From assembly GCA_947165505.1 (NCBI GenBank), contig CAMVAT010000010.1, forward strand, positions 1-64,000: a stretch of 64,000 nucleotides of DNA, written 5' to 3'. The translations under genes were made by a program, and so were the position numbers. The first letter of the stretch is position 1. The number at the start of each line of letters is the position of its first letter. The notes beneath the pieces were generated by a model. The model was not told where the DNA came from and searched no databases. It saw only the letters and a list, made by a program, of their open reading frames with translations. This DNA comes from an uncultured Prevotellaceae bacterium (GTDB taxonomy: Bacteria; Bacteroidota; Bacteroidia; Bacteroidales; Bacteroidaceae). Positions 6,463 to 14,919 of this stretch are shown piece by piece.

Positions 6463-7917
6463 ATGAACTATAAGACATCAATCCTTGGACGTAGGCATGA
6501 GCAGGACTTGATAAGGGAGTACTACGAATCCCCAAAACCTGAGCTTGTGGCTGTTTTTGGACGCAGACGTGTTGGTAAGACTTATTTGGTCAAACAGTTT
6601 TTCGACAATGACTTCGATTTCTACTTTACAGGTTCTTTCGAGACACCTCGAAGCACACAGCTGACCCTGTTCAAGAAGGAATTGGAAAGATATTCTGGTA
6701 GGAAACATCTTAAGCCAAAAGACTGGTATGAGGCTTTTGAGTCTTTGCGGGAATATCTTTCTTCGCTTCATAAAGAGCGAATTGTGGTGTTTCTTGACGA
6801 ACTCCCTTGGATGGACACGCCTAAGTCTGGTTTTCTCTCTGCTTTCAGCTATTTTTGGAACAGTTGGGCATCGTCTGTTCCTGGATTGAAACTATTTGTC
6901 TGTGGCTCTGCCACTACATGGATGCTTTCAAAACTCATCGGTGACAAGGGTGGGATGCATGGTCGTGTGAACCGTCATATTTACCTTCGTCCGTTCACAC
7001 TCTTCGAAACAGAACAATTCCTAAAGAGTAAAGGTATAGACTGGGAACACTACCAAGTAACGGAAGCGTATATGACAATGGGGGGCATTCCTTATTATCT
7101 GGACATGCTTGAAGGAAATCTGTCACTGAACGAAAATATCGATCATCTGTTCTTTGAGGAGGGAGCAGCATTGAGTACAGAGTATGACTTTATATTTCGG
7201 TCATTGTTTCGCGATTCCAAAGTGTACCGCTCTGTTGTTGAGTTGCTCGCAACCCGTTCTTCGGGAATGAGCCGCAAGGACATCCAGGAGGCTCTGAAAA
7301 TGGACGACGGCGGACTGCTTACGGAAGTGCTGGACAATCTGTGCAAGTGCGACTTCCTCAGGCAATATGCGGCTTTTGGGAAAAAAGAACGTGGTCAGAT
7401 GTACCAGCTGGCAGACCTTTTCTCTCTGTTCCATTTGCAGTTCGTAAGCAAGTATAGCGGGCAAGACAACCATTTCTGGAGCAACATGCTGGATAATCCC
7501 AGGCGGACGACATGGCAAGGATACGCTTTCGAGCAGGTTTGCATGCATCATATCCCTCAAATCAAACTGAAGTTGGGAATTAGCGGCGTGTTGAGTGAAG
7601 TCTGCTCCTGGTCATGTAAAGCATTCACAGACAAAGATGGCACACAGCATAAAGGCACACAGATAGACTTAGTCATTGACCGCCGTGATGAGACCGTCAA
7701 CCTCTGTGAGTGTAAGTTTTCCAGCGATTCATATTCCATCAGTCAGGACTATGCAGAGCGTCTGAACTCGCGTAAGGAAACCTTTCGTGCTGTAACCGGT
7801 ACACGAAAGTCGCTCCACACCACGATGATTACTACCTACGGCTTGAAACGCAACAAATATTCAGATACAGCCCAGAGGGAGGTTACATTGGATGACTTGT
7901 TTAGAGACTTAGAATAG
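6463..7917 (+). CDS. DUF234-type ATPase with PD-(D/E)XK-like C-terminal domain
   Basis: This 484-aa protein belongs to the archaeal-type ATPase/DUF234 group. Walker A is GRRRVGKT at 33-40 and Walker B is VVFLDELPW around 108-115. A sensor-like segment follows (FVCGSATTWM), then a winged-helix region around 265-310. The C-terminal domain has D402, E416 and K418 (QIDLVI, then LCECKF), the spacing of a PD-(D/E)XK nuclease fold. Such ATPases are frequent accessory genes; their role is not established, with DNA-related or defence roles suggested. ATG 463 codons in from other possible starts is not needed: a TTG at 6442 lies inside the -7 box, so ATG 6463 is preferred. The gene stands alone. Confidence 0.8.
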   Translation: MNYKTSILGRRHEQDLIREYYESPKPELVAVFGRRRVGKTYLVKQFFDNDFDFYFTGSFETPRSTQLTLFKKELERYSGRKHLKPKDWYEAFESLREYLSSLHKERIVVFLDELPWMDTPKSGFLSAFSYFWNSWASSVPGLKLFVCGSATTWMLSKLIGDKGGMHGRVNRHIYLRPFTLFETEQFLKSKGIDWEHYQVTEAYMTMGGIPYYLDMLEGNLSLNENIDHLFFEEGAALSTEYDFIFRSLFRDSKVYRSVVELLATRSSGMSRKDIQEALKMDDGGLLTEVLDNLCKCDFLRQYAAFGKKERGQMYQLADLFSLFHLQFVSKYSGQDNHFWSNMLDNPRRTTWQGYAFEQVCMHHIPQIKLKLGISGVLSEVCSWSCKAFTDKDGTQHKGTQIDLVIDRRDETVNLCECKFSSDSYSISQDYAERLNSRKETFRAVTGTRKSLHTTMITTYGLKRNKYSDTAQREVTLDDLFRDLE

Positions 7918-8027
7918 AGTTTATATGCCAAAGGTCAGTGCTGTAGGTTTTTGTGATGAATGTGTGGGATTTTCGTTTGTCAGGTGTAGTATTTTCGTTG
8001 TTTGGCGAAATCACTACATACAGTGGT

Positions 8028-8059
8028 ATTCCACAATCAAGTGGAATGTGCTATATTTG
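8028..8059 (+). promoter_or_regulatory. Promoter with operator-like dyad before the LRR gene
   Basis: The -7 box TATATTTG lies at 8052-8059. A perfect 7-bp inverted repeat (attccac at 8028-8034 with gtggaat at 8041-8047) occupies the -33 and spacer region, where a bound repressor or activator would control the promoter. ATG 8092 follows 33 bases after the box. Confidence 0.55.
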
Positions 8060-8091
8060 CACATATTGTATAATCACCAAAACTACAAAAA

Positions 8092-10071
8092 ATGGAGAAA
8101 AAGAATTACATCATCAAAATGGCGTGCGCGCTCCTGTTGTTCATGAGTGTCATGCCGGGAAGGGCAGCCTCAGCCTTGGAAGACGACCTATGGTTCTGTT
8201 ACACTTTTGCGGGGACCTATCAGCAGAGACCGACGGCAAATACTGCCTATAGGATATTCCTCGAGTCGAACGAAGCTGAATTCATAGGATTTGCCTATCA
8301 AGATAACATAAGCACGCTGCACGTGAACAGCCGAGACTATGAGCTCGGCACTGGCGGCCAATCATACATGTCGCTTTTAGAAAACCTGTTATTCAACTAT
8401 GGCACCAATGGCGACTATGGCGACGAGCAGTATTACAATGCCTATTATTACGAATGGCCGTCGCAGCATGCCTGGCTAGAAGGTTATGTCGATGTGGGAG
8501 GCTACCTTCATGTGGTGAACGGCATCTTCGAGAATATCTCGGTCAAACAGCTTATGTTCAATGGAAAGAGCGGCGTTGCCACCTTCCCTGTGAAGCGCAT
8601 CGGCAAGCGCGCATTCGCAGGGGTGCAGATGAGGGCTTCATACACAGTGCCCTCGTTCATCACGCGCATCGATGGCAATGCCTTCTCGCAGTGCTTTAAT
8701 TTGGAGCATCTGACGTTGCCACCCAGTTTTACCAGCTCGGGTTTTTACCTCGTTTTGGACAACTACCGGGACAACACGAAAGGACAAGGTGGAATATGTG
8801 AAGGCAACACGTCTTTGAAGAGGCTCACTGCGCCCGGCAACCTCTCGAGGAGGATGTGCATGTGGTGTACATCTCTGCATACGGTGGTGCTGCAGGCAGA
8901 CAATGTTTACATTCCCAACAACGCCTTTGCCTATTGCAGTTCGCTGAAGTCCATCGACTGGAGCAAAGTAAGGGGGGTAAGTGAAAATGCTTTCTATGGC
9001 AGCGGCATTGTTCAGGCCGACCTCTCGAGAGCCGAGTTCGTGATGTCGGGCGCTTTCGGCGATTGCCATAACCTGGAGAGCGTTAAGATGGGGACATCCA
9101 TCAGCGTCATTCAGAATAGTGCCTTTGATGGATGCGACGCATTGAGAACCATCGACTGCTCTGAGGTGCCCACGCCGATCTTTTGCCAAGAAAAAGCATT
9201 CGACGAAGGTACCTATGAGAGAACCATCCTCTTCGTGCCGGCAGCAAGCTACAATGCATACAGGGCTCACCCGGTATGGGGGAGGTTCAAGCACATCGTT
9301 GCTGGATCGCCCGACACGTGGGTGAAGTATTTCGACGGGGCGATGCTCGACAACATCTACTCCACCTGCCAGCAGGCCTTCAATACGCAGTATATCCATA
9401 GGGACAACACGCGCGTGGAACTCGTCTGCAAGGTGAAGCAGAACCATGAGAGCAACTGGGAAGCGCTATTAGGTGGAAGGCTGGGCGACTTCTGTCATGA
9501 CGCCTTCTGTTTCTTCTCGCGCACCGACGGCCGCGACATACCGTGCTTCAACCGCACAGGGCATGAGCCTCGCGGCGAGGGATTCATCTACGACAAGAAA
9601 ATACACCTGACCTGCGAAGGCAACACGGCTATGTGGTACGTCCATGCCGCACCCGATCAGAAGGGAAGCGTCACGAACACCGGAACAGCCGACGGAGGAA
9701 AGACACCCATGTTCCTCTTCAACCTGAACACGGCCGGTGAAGAGGGTGGCTTGAGACCCGACACCTCACCCTGCGAGATGACGCTTTATGAGTGTACCAT
9801 CTATGAGGGCGACGAGGTGGTGCGACACTTCAAACCGGCTCAATACAAAGGCGTTGTCGGCCTGTTCGACGAGGTCACGCACACGTTCAGCGGCTCCGTC
9901 ACGGAGGTGCCGTTCTATGCAAATGAAACGGTGGATGCTGTGGAGGCGCCCATGACAACCCAGACTGAGGCGTCGGATGCGTGGTATCGCCTTGACGGTA
10001 GCCGTCTCAGCGGCAAACCTGCGCAGAAAGGCATCTATCTGAACAAAGGAAAGAAATATGTGGTGAGATAA
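8092..10071 (+). CDS. BspA-like leucine-rich-repeat surface protein, T9SS cargo
   Basis: This 659-aa secreted protein has a signal peptide (residues 1-26, ending GRAAS). From about 170 to 400 it carries BspA/LRR_5-type repeats (KRIGKRAFAG, TRIDGNAFSQC, KSIDWSKVRGVSENAF, SVIQNSAFDGC). Residues 430-620 form a second, unrecognised beta-rich domain. The last 30 residues (WYRLDGSRLSGKPAQ, then KGIYLNKGKKYVVR) match the short C-terminal tail seen on several large proteins in this window. That tail is typical of Prevotella T9SS cargo, so the protein should be displayed on or released from the outer membrane. LRR proteins of this type often bind host or bacterial surfaces; the ligand here is unknown. 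Confidence 0.85.
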   Translation: MEKKNYIIKMACALLLFMSVMPGRAASALEDDLWFCYTFAGTYQQRPTANTAYRIFLESNEAEFIGFAYQDNISTLHVNSRDYELGTGGQSYMSLLENLLFNYGTNGDYGDEQYYNAYYYEWPSQHAWLEGYVDVGGYLHVVNGIFENISVKQLMFNGKSGVATFPVKRIGKRAFAGVQMRASYTVPSFITRIDGNAFSQCFNLEHLTLPPSFTSSGFYLVLDNYRDNTKGQGGICEGNTSLKRLTAPGNLSRRMCMWCTSLHTVVLQADNVYIPNNAFAYCSSLKSIDWSKVRGVSENAFYGSGIVQADLSRAEFVMSGAFGDCHNLESVKMGTSISVIQNSAFDGCDALRTIDCSEVPTPIFCQEKAFDEGTYERTILFVPAASYNAYRAHPVWGRFKHIVAGSPDTWVKYFDGAMLDNIYSTCQQAFNTQYIHRDNTRVELVCKVKQNHESNWEALLGGRLGDFCHDAFCFFSRTDGRDIPCFNRTGHEPRGEGFIYDKKIHLTCEGNTAMWYVHAAPDQKGSVTNTGTADGGKTPMFLFNLNTAGEEGGLRPDTSPCEMTLYECTIYEGDEVVRHFKPAQYKGVVGLFDEVTHTFSGSVTEVPFYANETVDAVEAPMTTQTEASDAWYRLDGSRLSGKPAQKGIYLNKGKKYVVR

Positions 10072-10092
10072 TCATCTCATGTGGCAAATAGT

Positions 10093-10133
10093 GAAGGCTC
10101 AACAGGCTTGCCCGTCAATCCCGTTGAGCCTTC
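10093..10133. terminator. Terminator hairpin between converging genes
   Basis: An 11-bp perfect stem (gaaggctcaac 10093-10103 with gttgagccttc 10123-10133) lies between the LRR gene and the AraC-type gene. It overlaps the last codons of the latter. Confidence 0.65.
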
Positions 10134-11220
10134 GTTCTGTTGCTGTCCTGCGTGGTGCGGTAGTCCGTCACGCTTTGACCCGTGAAGCGCTTGAACTGTT
10201 GATAGAAGTTGCTGCGGTCGTTGAAGCCGCTTTCGCGGGCAATGCGTGTCACCGGCCAGTCTGGATGGTCGGCCAATAACTGACGGGCATGCTCGATGCG
10301 CTTGCGGATGCGCCACGTGCGGAAGCTCTCGCCGATCACCTTGTCGAAATACTGATGAAACTGTCCGATGCTCATGTCCAACTCGCGGGCGATGTCTTCC
10401 ACGGCCAAATGGGTCTCCAAGTACTTTTTGCGCTCTAACCACGCCATCAGTTTGTCCGGGGGGGGGATGCGGACGGGCGGTCAGGCGCTTCAACGCATGG
10501 CATTGCGGCCAGCGCGGGCAGGATGATAGATTGACGGAGTTGGTAGTTGATGAAACAGGCAGCGAGAAAGACGTAGAACAAAGCAATCAATGCTGTGAGA
10601 CAGGCATCCACTGTGCGGTTGCCCAAGAGCATCAGCAGCGACAGCACACCCACGGTCAATGCCGCCCAGAACAGGATGCCCAGCCAGCGCAGGCCACGCT
10701 CAATCTCATCCTCTTCGTAGTAGGCTGAAATCTGTTTCACAAACCAGCGGTGGCAGCGCAGATACCAGCGCGTGTAGGCTATGAGTAATGCGATGTAGAG
10801 TACGATGCAGAGTTCGTAAACATAGAAGAAATGCTGTGGGGGCAGCAGGGCGTAGGCTCCCACAAGTAGGGCATCGACCATGGCTATCGCCCCGGCTTGC
10901 TGAAGCATGCGGCGCAACGTGACCTCGCCGGGCCTGATGAGCACAATCGCGGCATTGGTGAAAATCATGGCCTGCACAAAACTCACGGCCAGGGCGATGC
11001 AGCTGCCTAAATAATGTTTGTCTCCCTCGGGGTCGAAGTTTATCTGAAGCATGTTGAGTACTCCCAGCAGCAACATGGCCACGGTCAGTCCATGTTTGGC
11101 GCCAGCGAACTTCGCCGCCCGTTCGTCGGTGGGGGACTTGACGGTAGCCATAAGCAAACCCGTCGCCACCAGACAGCACGACGCAGTCAATATCATTTGG
11201 AAATAGAGTTCGTCTGTCAT
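10115..11220 (-). pseudogene. AraC-family regulator with membrane N-terminus, frame broken at a G9 tract
   Basis: Two frames make one protein. Residues 1-257 (11220 down to about 10450) contain about seven hydrophobic membrane segments. The second frame (10447-10115) is a complete AraC helix-turn-helix: LAVEDIARELDMSIGQFHQYF, then RESGFNDRSNFYQQFKRFTGQS. They are joined at nine consecutive G (C on the coding strand) at 10458-10466. Adding one base would give a continuous SASPPP-DKLMAWLERKKYL reading. With nine bases, the first frame stops at SPPRTN and the DNA-binding domain is lost or made separately from its own ATG. This may be a phase-variable switch, a recent mutation or a base-calling error. 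The start is ATG 11220; a GTG lies one codon upstream. Confidence 0.75.
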
Positions 11221-11253
11221 CACTATCTTGGTTTATGATTGCTTCCTGACAGT

Positions 11254-11409
11254 TCAATACTTGTTCATCAGTTCGTAAAGATAGGCAGGACTTTGTACAT
11301 AAAGCTCTCCTTCTTCATCTTGTAAGGCAGGCCTCAGTGATGAGTTATTGACTCGCTCCATTGCCTGTTCTATCGTGCATGATAGAGTGTCATGCCAAGG
11401 TTCCTCCAT
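11254..11409 (-). CDS. Small hypothetical protein, 51 aa
   Basis: The frame starts MEEPWHDTLSCTIEQAMERV and ends SPAYLYELMNKY, with protein-like composition. It lies just upstream of the AraC-type gene and on the same strand. An overlapping frame ending in LIICQKNGGTLA at about 11395 reads like the tail of a preceding gene, so this may be the second member of a small two-gene unit whose first member is truncated. I recognise no family. Confidence 0.4.
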   Translation of the reverse strand: MEEPWHDTLSCTIEQAMERVNNSSLRPALQDEEGELYVQSPAYLYELMNKY

Positions 11410-11582
11410 TCTTTTGACAGATAATCAGTACATCGTCTATCTCATAAATCTGATTATATGATGTCTGCTAAATTATCTGCCGCAAAAGTATTCAGGCCCG
11501 ATGTTGCCGTATGTCAGGAAAGGGTTCTTTATCATATTTTCAAGATTCTAAGTTTTCAGGCGCAAAGATAGCGATAAAGATG

Positions 11583-11621
11583 CAATTATACAAATTTGCG
11601 TAACGCATTTTTGTATAATTG
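11583..11621 (+). promoter_or_regulatory. Long dyad before the winged-helix remnant
   Basis: Perfect 12-bp arms (11583-11594 with 11610-11621) enclose a second dyad, tgcg-taa-cgca. The whole 39-bp palindrome ends 6 bases before ATG 11627. Its position suggests the operator and promoter of an AlbA_2-type gene whose body has been deleted. Confidence 0.5.
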
Positions 11622-11626
11622 ACACG

Positions 11627-11827
11627 ATGCCGGATATAACATCAAGACAGATTGCTGAGAGGCTGAAAATGGCCAGAAGTGGTATCAGCAAGCACCTTCA
11701 TTTACTTCAAGAATCAGGTAAAATCAAGCATATAGGTCCAAATAAGGGTGGTCATTGGGAGGTTGATTGTCTATATCGTGTTGATTGTCGTCGTATCTGC
11801 CATATTATTCTATGTCTTTTCCCGTGA
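11627..11827 (+). pseudogene. Winged-helix remnant of an AlbA_2-type regulator
   Basis: The first 45 codons encode a winged helix (SRQIAERLKMARSGISKHL, then IGPNKGGHWEV). This matches in kind the last 55 residues of the intact regulator at 1992-3407 (GPDKGGHWEV). The large N-terminal ATP-binding part is absent, so promoter dyad and C-terminus appear joined by deletion. After GGHWEV the frame runs into unrelated sequence and stops. It could still be made as a small DNA-binding protein. Confidence 0.55.
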
Positions 11828-11885
11828 GATGCGCTCACTGAACAAAGCTATCAAGAACATTGACGAATTTGCCGGTAGGGGATAA
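11770..11885 (+). pseudogene. Membrane-segment fragment, sensor-like
   Basis: In another frame overlapping the end of the winged-helix remnant, the DNA encodes a hydrophobic segment (IVYIVLIVVVSAILFYV) followed by FSREMRSLNKAIKNIDEF and a stop. The pattern, one membrane helix followed by a charged helix, resembles the start of a sensor protein linker. There is no start codon in this frame, so it is probably a scrap of a lost gene. Confidence 0.35.
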
Positions 11886-11893
11886 ACAAATAA

Positions 11894-12052
11894 GATTGTC
11901 CACTACGTCTACGAATCGCCTCTGACCTCCTTAGGTCGTGCGGTTTGTTTGGCTAAAAATAGTTAAGAATGGAGTAGGTTGTTGATAATCAGTTGTGAGT
12001 CAAGTTTTCAACGAGGATGAGTATTGATAGGCTTGCATTTTAGCCTAAATCA
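11894..12052 (+). repeat. About 155-bp dispersed repeat, copy B (contains 24-bp core)
   Basis: This is the partner of 5856-6015. The shared parts are the cctctgacctccttaggtcg hairpin segment, the cggtttgtttggctaaaaa run, the perfect 24-bp core at 12007-12030 and gcttgcattttag after it. Unlike copies 1 and A, it is not followed by the terminator hairpin. Confidence 0.8.
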
Positions 12053-12209
12053 TTAAAAATGTCTGTCGGATCTTCCATGGAGGTCAGTCTGTATTGCTTG
12101 TGAATATCTGTCAAAATAACGTTGGTTTTGAGTTGTGCATGTATAGGTGCAACTTTTTTGTGAGAACCGTTCTCTTCACCTCTGGCTGATGATTAGGCGT
12201 TTCGTGAAT

Positions 12210-12280
12210 GATGGCGTTCCGTGTATGGCACCGGTGTCGTGATGAAGCAGGCAAGGCGGTGCTTTCACGGAAACGCCATC
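12210..12280 (-). terminator. Probable terminator of the barrel operon
   Basis: Arms gatggcgttccgtg (12210-12223) and cacggaaacgccatc (12266-12280) pair with one mismatch, 6 bases beyond the stop of the outer-membrane barrel gene. There is no clear U-run, so it may instead protect the transcript end. I see nothing else in 12053-12285. Confidence 0.45.
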
Positions 12281-12285
12281 AGTGG

Positions 12286-14910
12286 TCAGAGGCGGCCCCT
12301 CTCGGCATTGCCGGCACCCGTGCCCTTGTATCTCGACGGCGTGACGTTGAAGCGATAGCGTAGCGAGAGGGTGACGCAGCGCGAGTCGTTATCCTCTATC
12401 TTGCGGAATAACATGCGGTCGAAGTAGAACATGCCGCGGCTTTTGCCCTGGTTGAAGAGGTCGTTGCCCGTAAGCTTGATGTTCAGACGCCGCTTCAGCA
12501 GGTCCTTGCTGACGCTCAGCGAGAGCATGGCATTGGTGGTTTCTACCTTGTAGTTTGAGCCCGCGTAGCCGTGTGTGTGCATGCTGAAGTCAGCTTGCAG
12601 CAGCCAGTCATGAGGCAGGGTGACGATGTTGCCCAGTTGTAATGACAGCATGGGCTGGTCCAGACGCTTGTCCTGACCCTGATGGGGGGTCGTGAGCCAC
12701 TGTTTCATCAGCGAAATGTTGTATTGTGGCGTCCAGGTGATGCCGCCGCCCAGCCTGACATCGCGCTGCGCGCCCAGCGTCACGATGAGCCAGTCGCAAT
12801 GCTTGTAGTTTTTGATGGTAGCCATGTTTACCTTGCTGTCTTCTTCCAAGCTCTCCATCACTCTGATGAAAGGGTCGATGGCGTGGTTGTAGTTGGTGGT
12901 CAGGTAGAAGCCTTTCCACATAGCCGTCGCATTCAGGTTGTGGTACTTGACAGGGCGCAGATAGGGATTACCCCGTTGCATGTTCAGGCGGTTCTCGTAA
13001 ACGACGTCGCTCGTGAGCAGCCAATAGGCAGGCCGGTTGGTGCGCTTGGTATAGCTGAGCGATAGCTGCACGGCATTGCCGGGCTTGCTCTTTGAGAGCG
13101 GTATGGCTGTTGACAGGGCGACGGAGGGAAAGAGGTCGTCATAGGTGCGGCTCTGGTCGCTGCGCTGCTGTCTGCCCGTGAAGTATTCCGACGACACATG
13201 CTCATAGCGCAAACCGGCCTGCAGCTGGAAACGGCCTAAACGCTGGTGCAGTTCCAGAAACGGTGCTATGTTGCTTTCGTGCTGCTCGTAACTGCTCCCC
13301 TGGATGTAGCCTTCAGCGTTTTCAAAACTGCTGCGCCAGCGGGTGTTGGTGTATTCCTCGCCCACGGATAGCTGTCCCTTCCATAGCGGGAGGCTCACGA
13401 TGAGCTTCTCGGCCACCATGCGTCCGTGTGTACGGCTCTCGGTGTTCACGTCGCGGTTCTCGTAGTTGCTGCTCAACTCTTGCTGCTGGTTGCGGCTCTG
13501 GCTCTGATAGTCCGTGTAGTCGGCATTGAAGTCGATGGCGAATGGACCCGTCTTGCCTGTGTAATAGAGGTTGGCCTGGTGCTTGGGCGCATTCTTGTCG
13601 CGGCGTGTGCCGCTGTTGTGCAGGTGGTCGTAGGCTGTGCCGTCGGCCAGCAGGTCGTCGGCATTGTCGTCGTCGGTCTTCACGTAGTCGTAAACGTGCT
13701 GATAGAATCCTCCGAAGGAGTTGCTGTCGTTCAGCTGGTAGTTGAATCCCACGCGGCCCTCCGCGTATGGATTGCGTGCTGAAGACTGCCGCCGGTTGTT
13801 GATGGTCCAGAGCGTGTCGGCAAAGATGGTCTGCTCAAACTCACTTCGGCTCCACCGCTTGTTGTAGGCGCCGAAGAGGTTGGCGAACAGTTCCAGCCGC
13901 CCTGTGCGGTAGGTCAGGTTGATACGTTCGTTGTTGGCGTAGCCGCGACCCTTGCGGTTCCATGAGGTCAGCTCCACACCGACGCCCTCGCCCGCCACCC
14001 GCTTGGTGCGGATGACGATGACAGCCTGTACGGTAGCGTCGTAGCGGGCACCGGGATTCTGAACGACCTCGACGCTGCGGATATGGTCCGACTGGATGTT
14101 GCGCAGCTCGTTCAGGTCGGTCAGTTTGCGGTTGTTCAGATAGATGAGCGGCGTGCCTTTGCCCAGAATCTCGTAAACCTCTCCCTTCTTTGAGATGGTG
14201 GGCACACGCGACAGCACATCCTCGGCCGTGCCCAGCCGCTCCATCACCGTGCCCTCGACGTTCATCACCAGCGAGTTGCCCTGCAACTGCACCTTGGGCC
14301 GTTCGCCACGCACCACCACGTCTTTCAGGGTGAACACATCAGGCTGCATGTGGATGGTTCCTGCTTCGGTCTGCTTACAGACCTTGTAGATGGTCTTATA
14401 GCCTACGTATGAGATGCGGGCCACAACGGGCTTTGCCTCGCAGGGAATGACGAAAAAGCCGCTTTCGTTAGATACGCCGCCCGTCAGGAGCGTGGAGTCG
14501 TTGGGCGAGAGCAAGGCGATATTGGCGTAGGCCAGCGGCTGTCCGTGCTCGTCGATGATGGTGCCTCTGTAGCGGGTGCCGGTCTTCTGTATGCACTCCA
14601 CGAATATCTTGCGTGTGCCCTCACCAGCCGGTGATGACGAATCCTCTGCCACAGTGACGCGGATAGGGTAGAATCCTATCATTTGCCGGATGGCTTCAGG
14701 CAGAGTCTTGCGGCTGATGGTGGTGGTGATGCGGAAGTCTTCCAACTCGTTGTATAGGAACATGATGGTGTAGCCGGTCTGCTGCTCGCTGAGTTGCCGT
14801 AGGGCATCGGCGAGCGACACATCGTTGTATGTGCGCGATATGCGCTTCTGGGCTTGCAGACCGAGAATCGGCAGCAGCGCCAGGATGATGAGTGTGATGT
14901 ATCTGTTCAT
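12286..14910 (-). CDS. TonB-receptor-like outer membrane beta-barrel with STN domain
   Basis: This 874-aa outer-membrane protein has a signal peptide (1-20). It is followed by an STN-like domain (about 25-90, VSLADALRQLSEQQTGYTIMF), a carboxypeptidase-regulatory-like beta domain (about 115-200) and a plug-like region (VVVRGERPKVQLQ to NPGARYDA, about 200-300). The rest is a long barrel ending in LRYRFNVT. It belongs to the 'outer membrane beta-barrel family' relatives of TonB-dependent receptors. It is the last gene of an ECF sigma / anti-sigma / barrel operon, starting 10 bases after the anti-sigma stop. The STN domain could signal to the anti-sigma factor. The ligand is unknown and no carbohydrate enzymes are adjacent. 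Confidence 0.85.
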   Translation of the reverse strand: MNRYITLIILALLPILGLQAQKRISRTYNDVSLADALRQLSEQQTGYTIMFLYNELEDFRITTTISRKTLPEAIRQMIGFYPIRVTVAEDSSSPAGEGTRKIFVECIQKTGTRYRGTIIDEHGQPLAYANIALLSPNDSTLLTGGVSNESGFFVIPCEAKPVVARISYVGYKTIYKVCKQTEAGTIHMQPDVFTLKDVVVRGERPKVQLQGNSLVMNVEGTVMERLGTAEDVLSRVPTISKKGEVYEILGKGTPLIYLNNRKLTDLNELRNIQSDHIRSVEVVQNPGARYDATVQAVIVIRTKRVAGEGVGVELTSWNRKGRGYANNERINLTYRTGRLELFANLFGAYNKRWSRSEFEQTIFADTLWTINNRRQSSARNPYAEGRVGFNYQLNDSNSFGGFYQHVYDYVKTDDDNADDLLADGTAYDHLHNSGTRRDKNAPKHQANLYYTGKTGPFAIDFNADYTDYQSQSRNQQQELSSNYENRDVNTESRTHGRMVAEKLIVSLPLWKGQLSVGEEYTNTRWRSSFENAEGYIQGSSYEQHESNIAPFLELHQRLGRFQLQAGLRYEHVSSEYFTGRQQRSDQSRTYDDLFPSVALSTAIPLSKSKPGNAVQLSLSYTKRTNRPAYWLLTSDVVYENRLNMQRGNPYLRPVKYHNLNATAMWKGFYLTTNYNHAIDPFIRVMESLEEDSKVNMATIKNYKHCDWLIVTLGAQRDVRLGGGITWTPQYNISLMKQWLTTPHQGQDKRLDQPMLSLQLGNIVTLPHDWLLQADFSMHTHGYAGSNYKVETTNAMLSLSVSKDLLKRRLNIKLTGNDLFNQGKSRGMFYFDRMLFRKIEDNDSRCVTLSLRYRFNVTPSRYKGTGAGNAERGRL

Positions 14911-14919
14911 GGCGGCTTT

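Noticed and set aside
7925..8252. Two overlapping open frames before the LRR gene
   Set aside because: They cross the promoter and the start of a clear gene and have no domain.
1780..12030. Complete mobile element between the 24-bp repeats
   Set aside because: No integrase, transposase or relaxase could be recognised; only the repeat pattern supports past mobility, so no mobile element was annotated.
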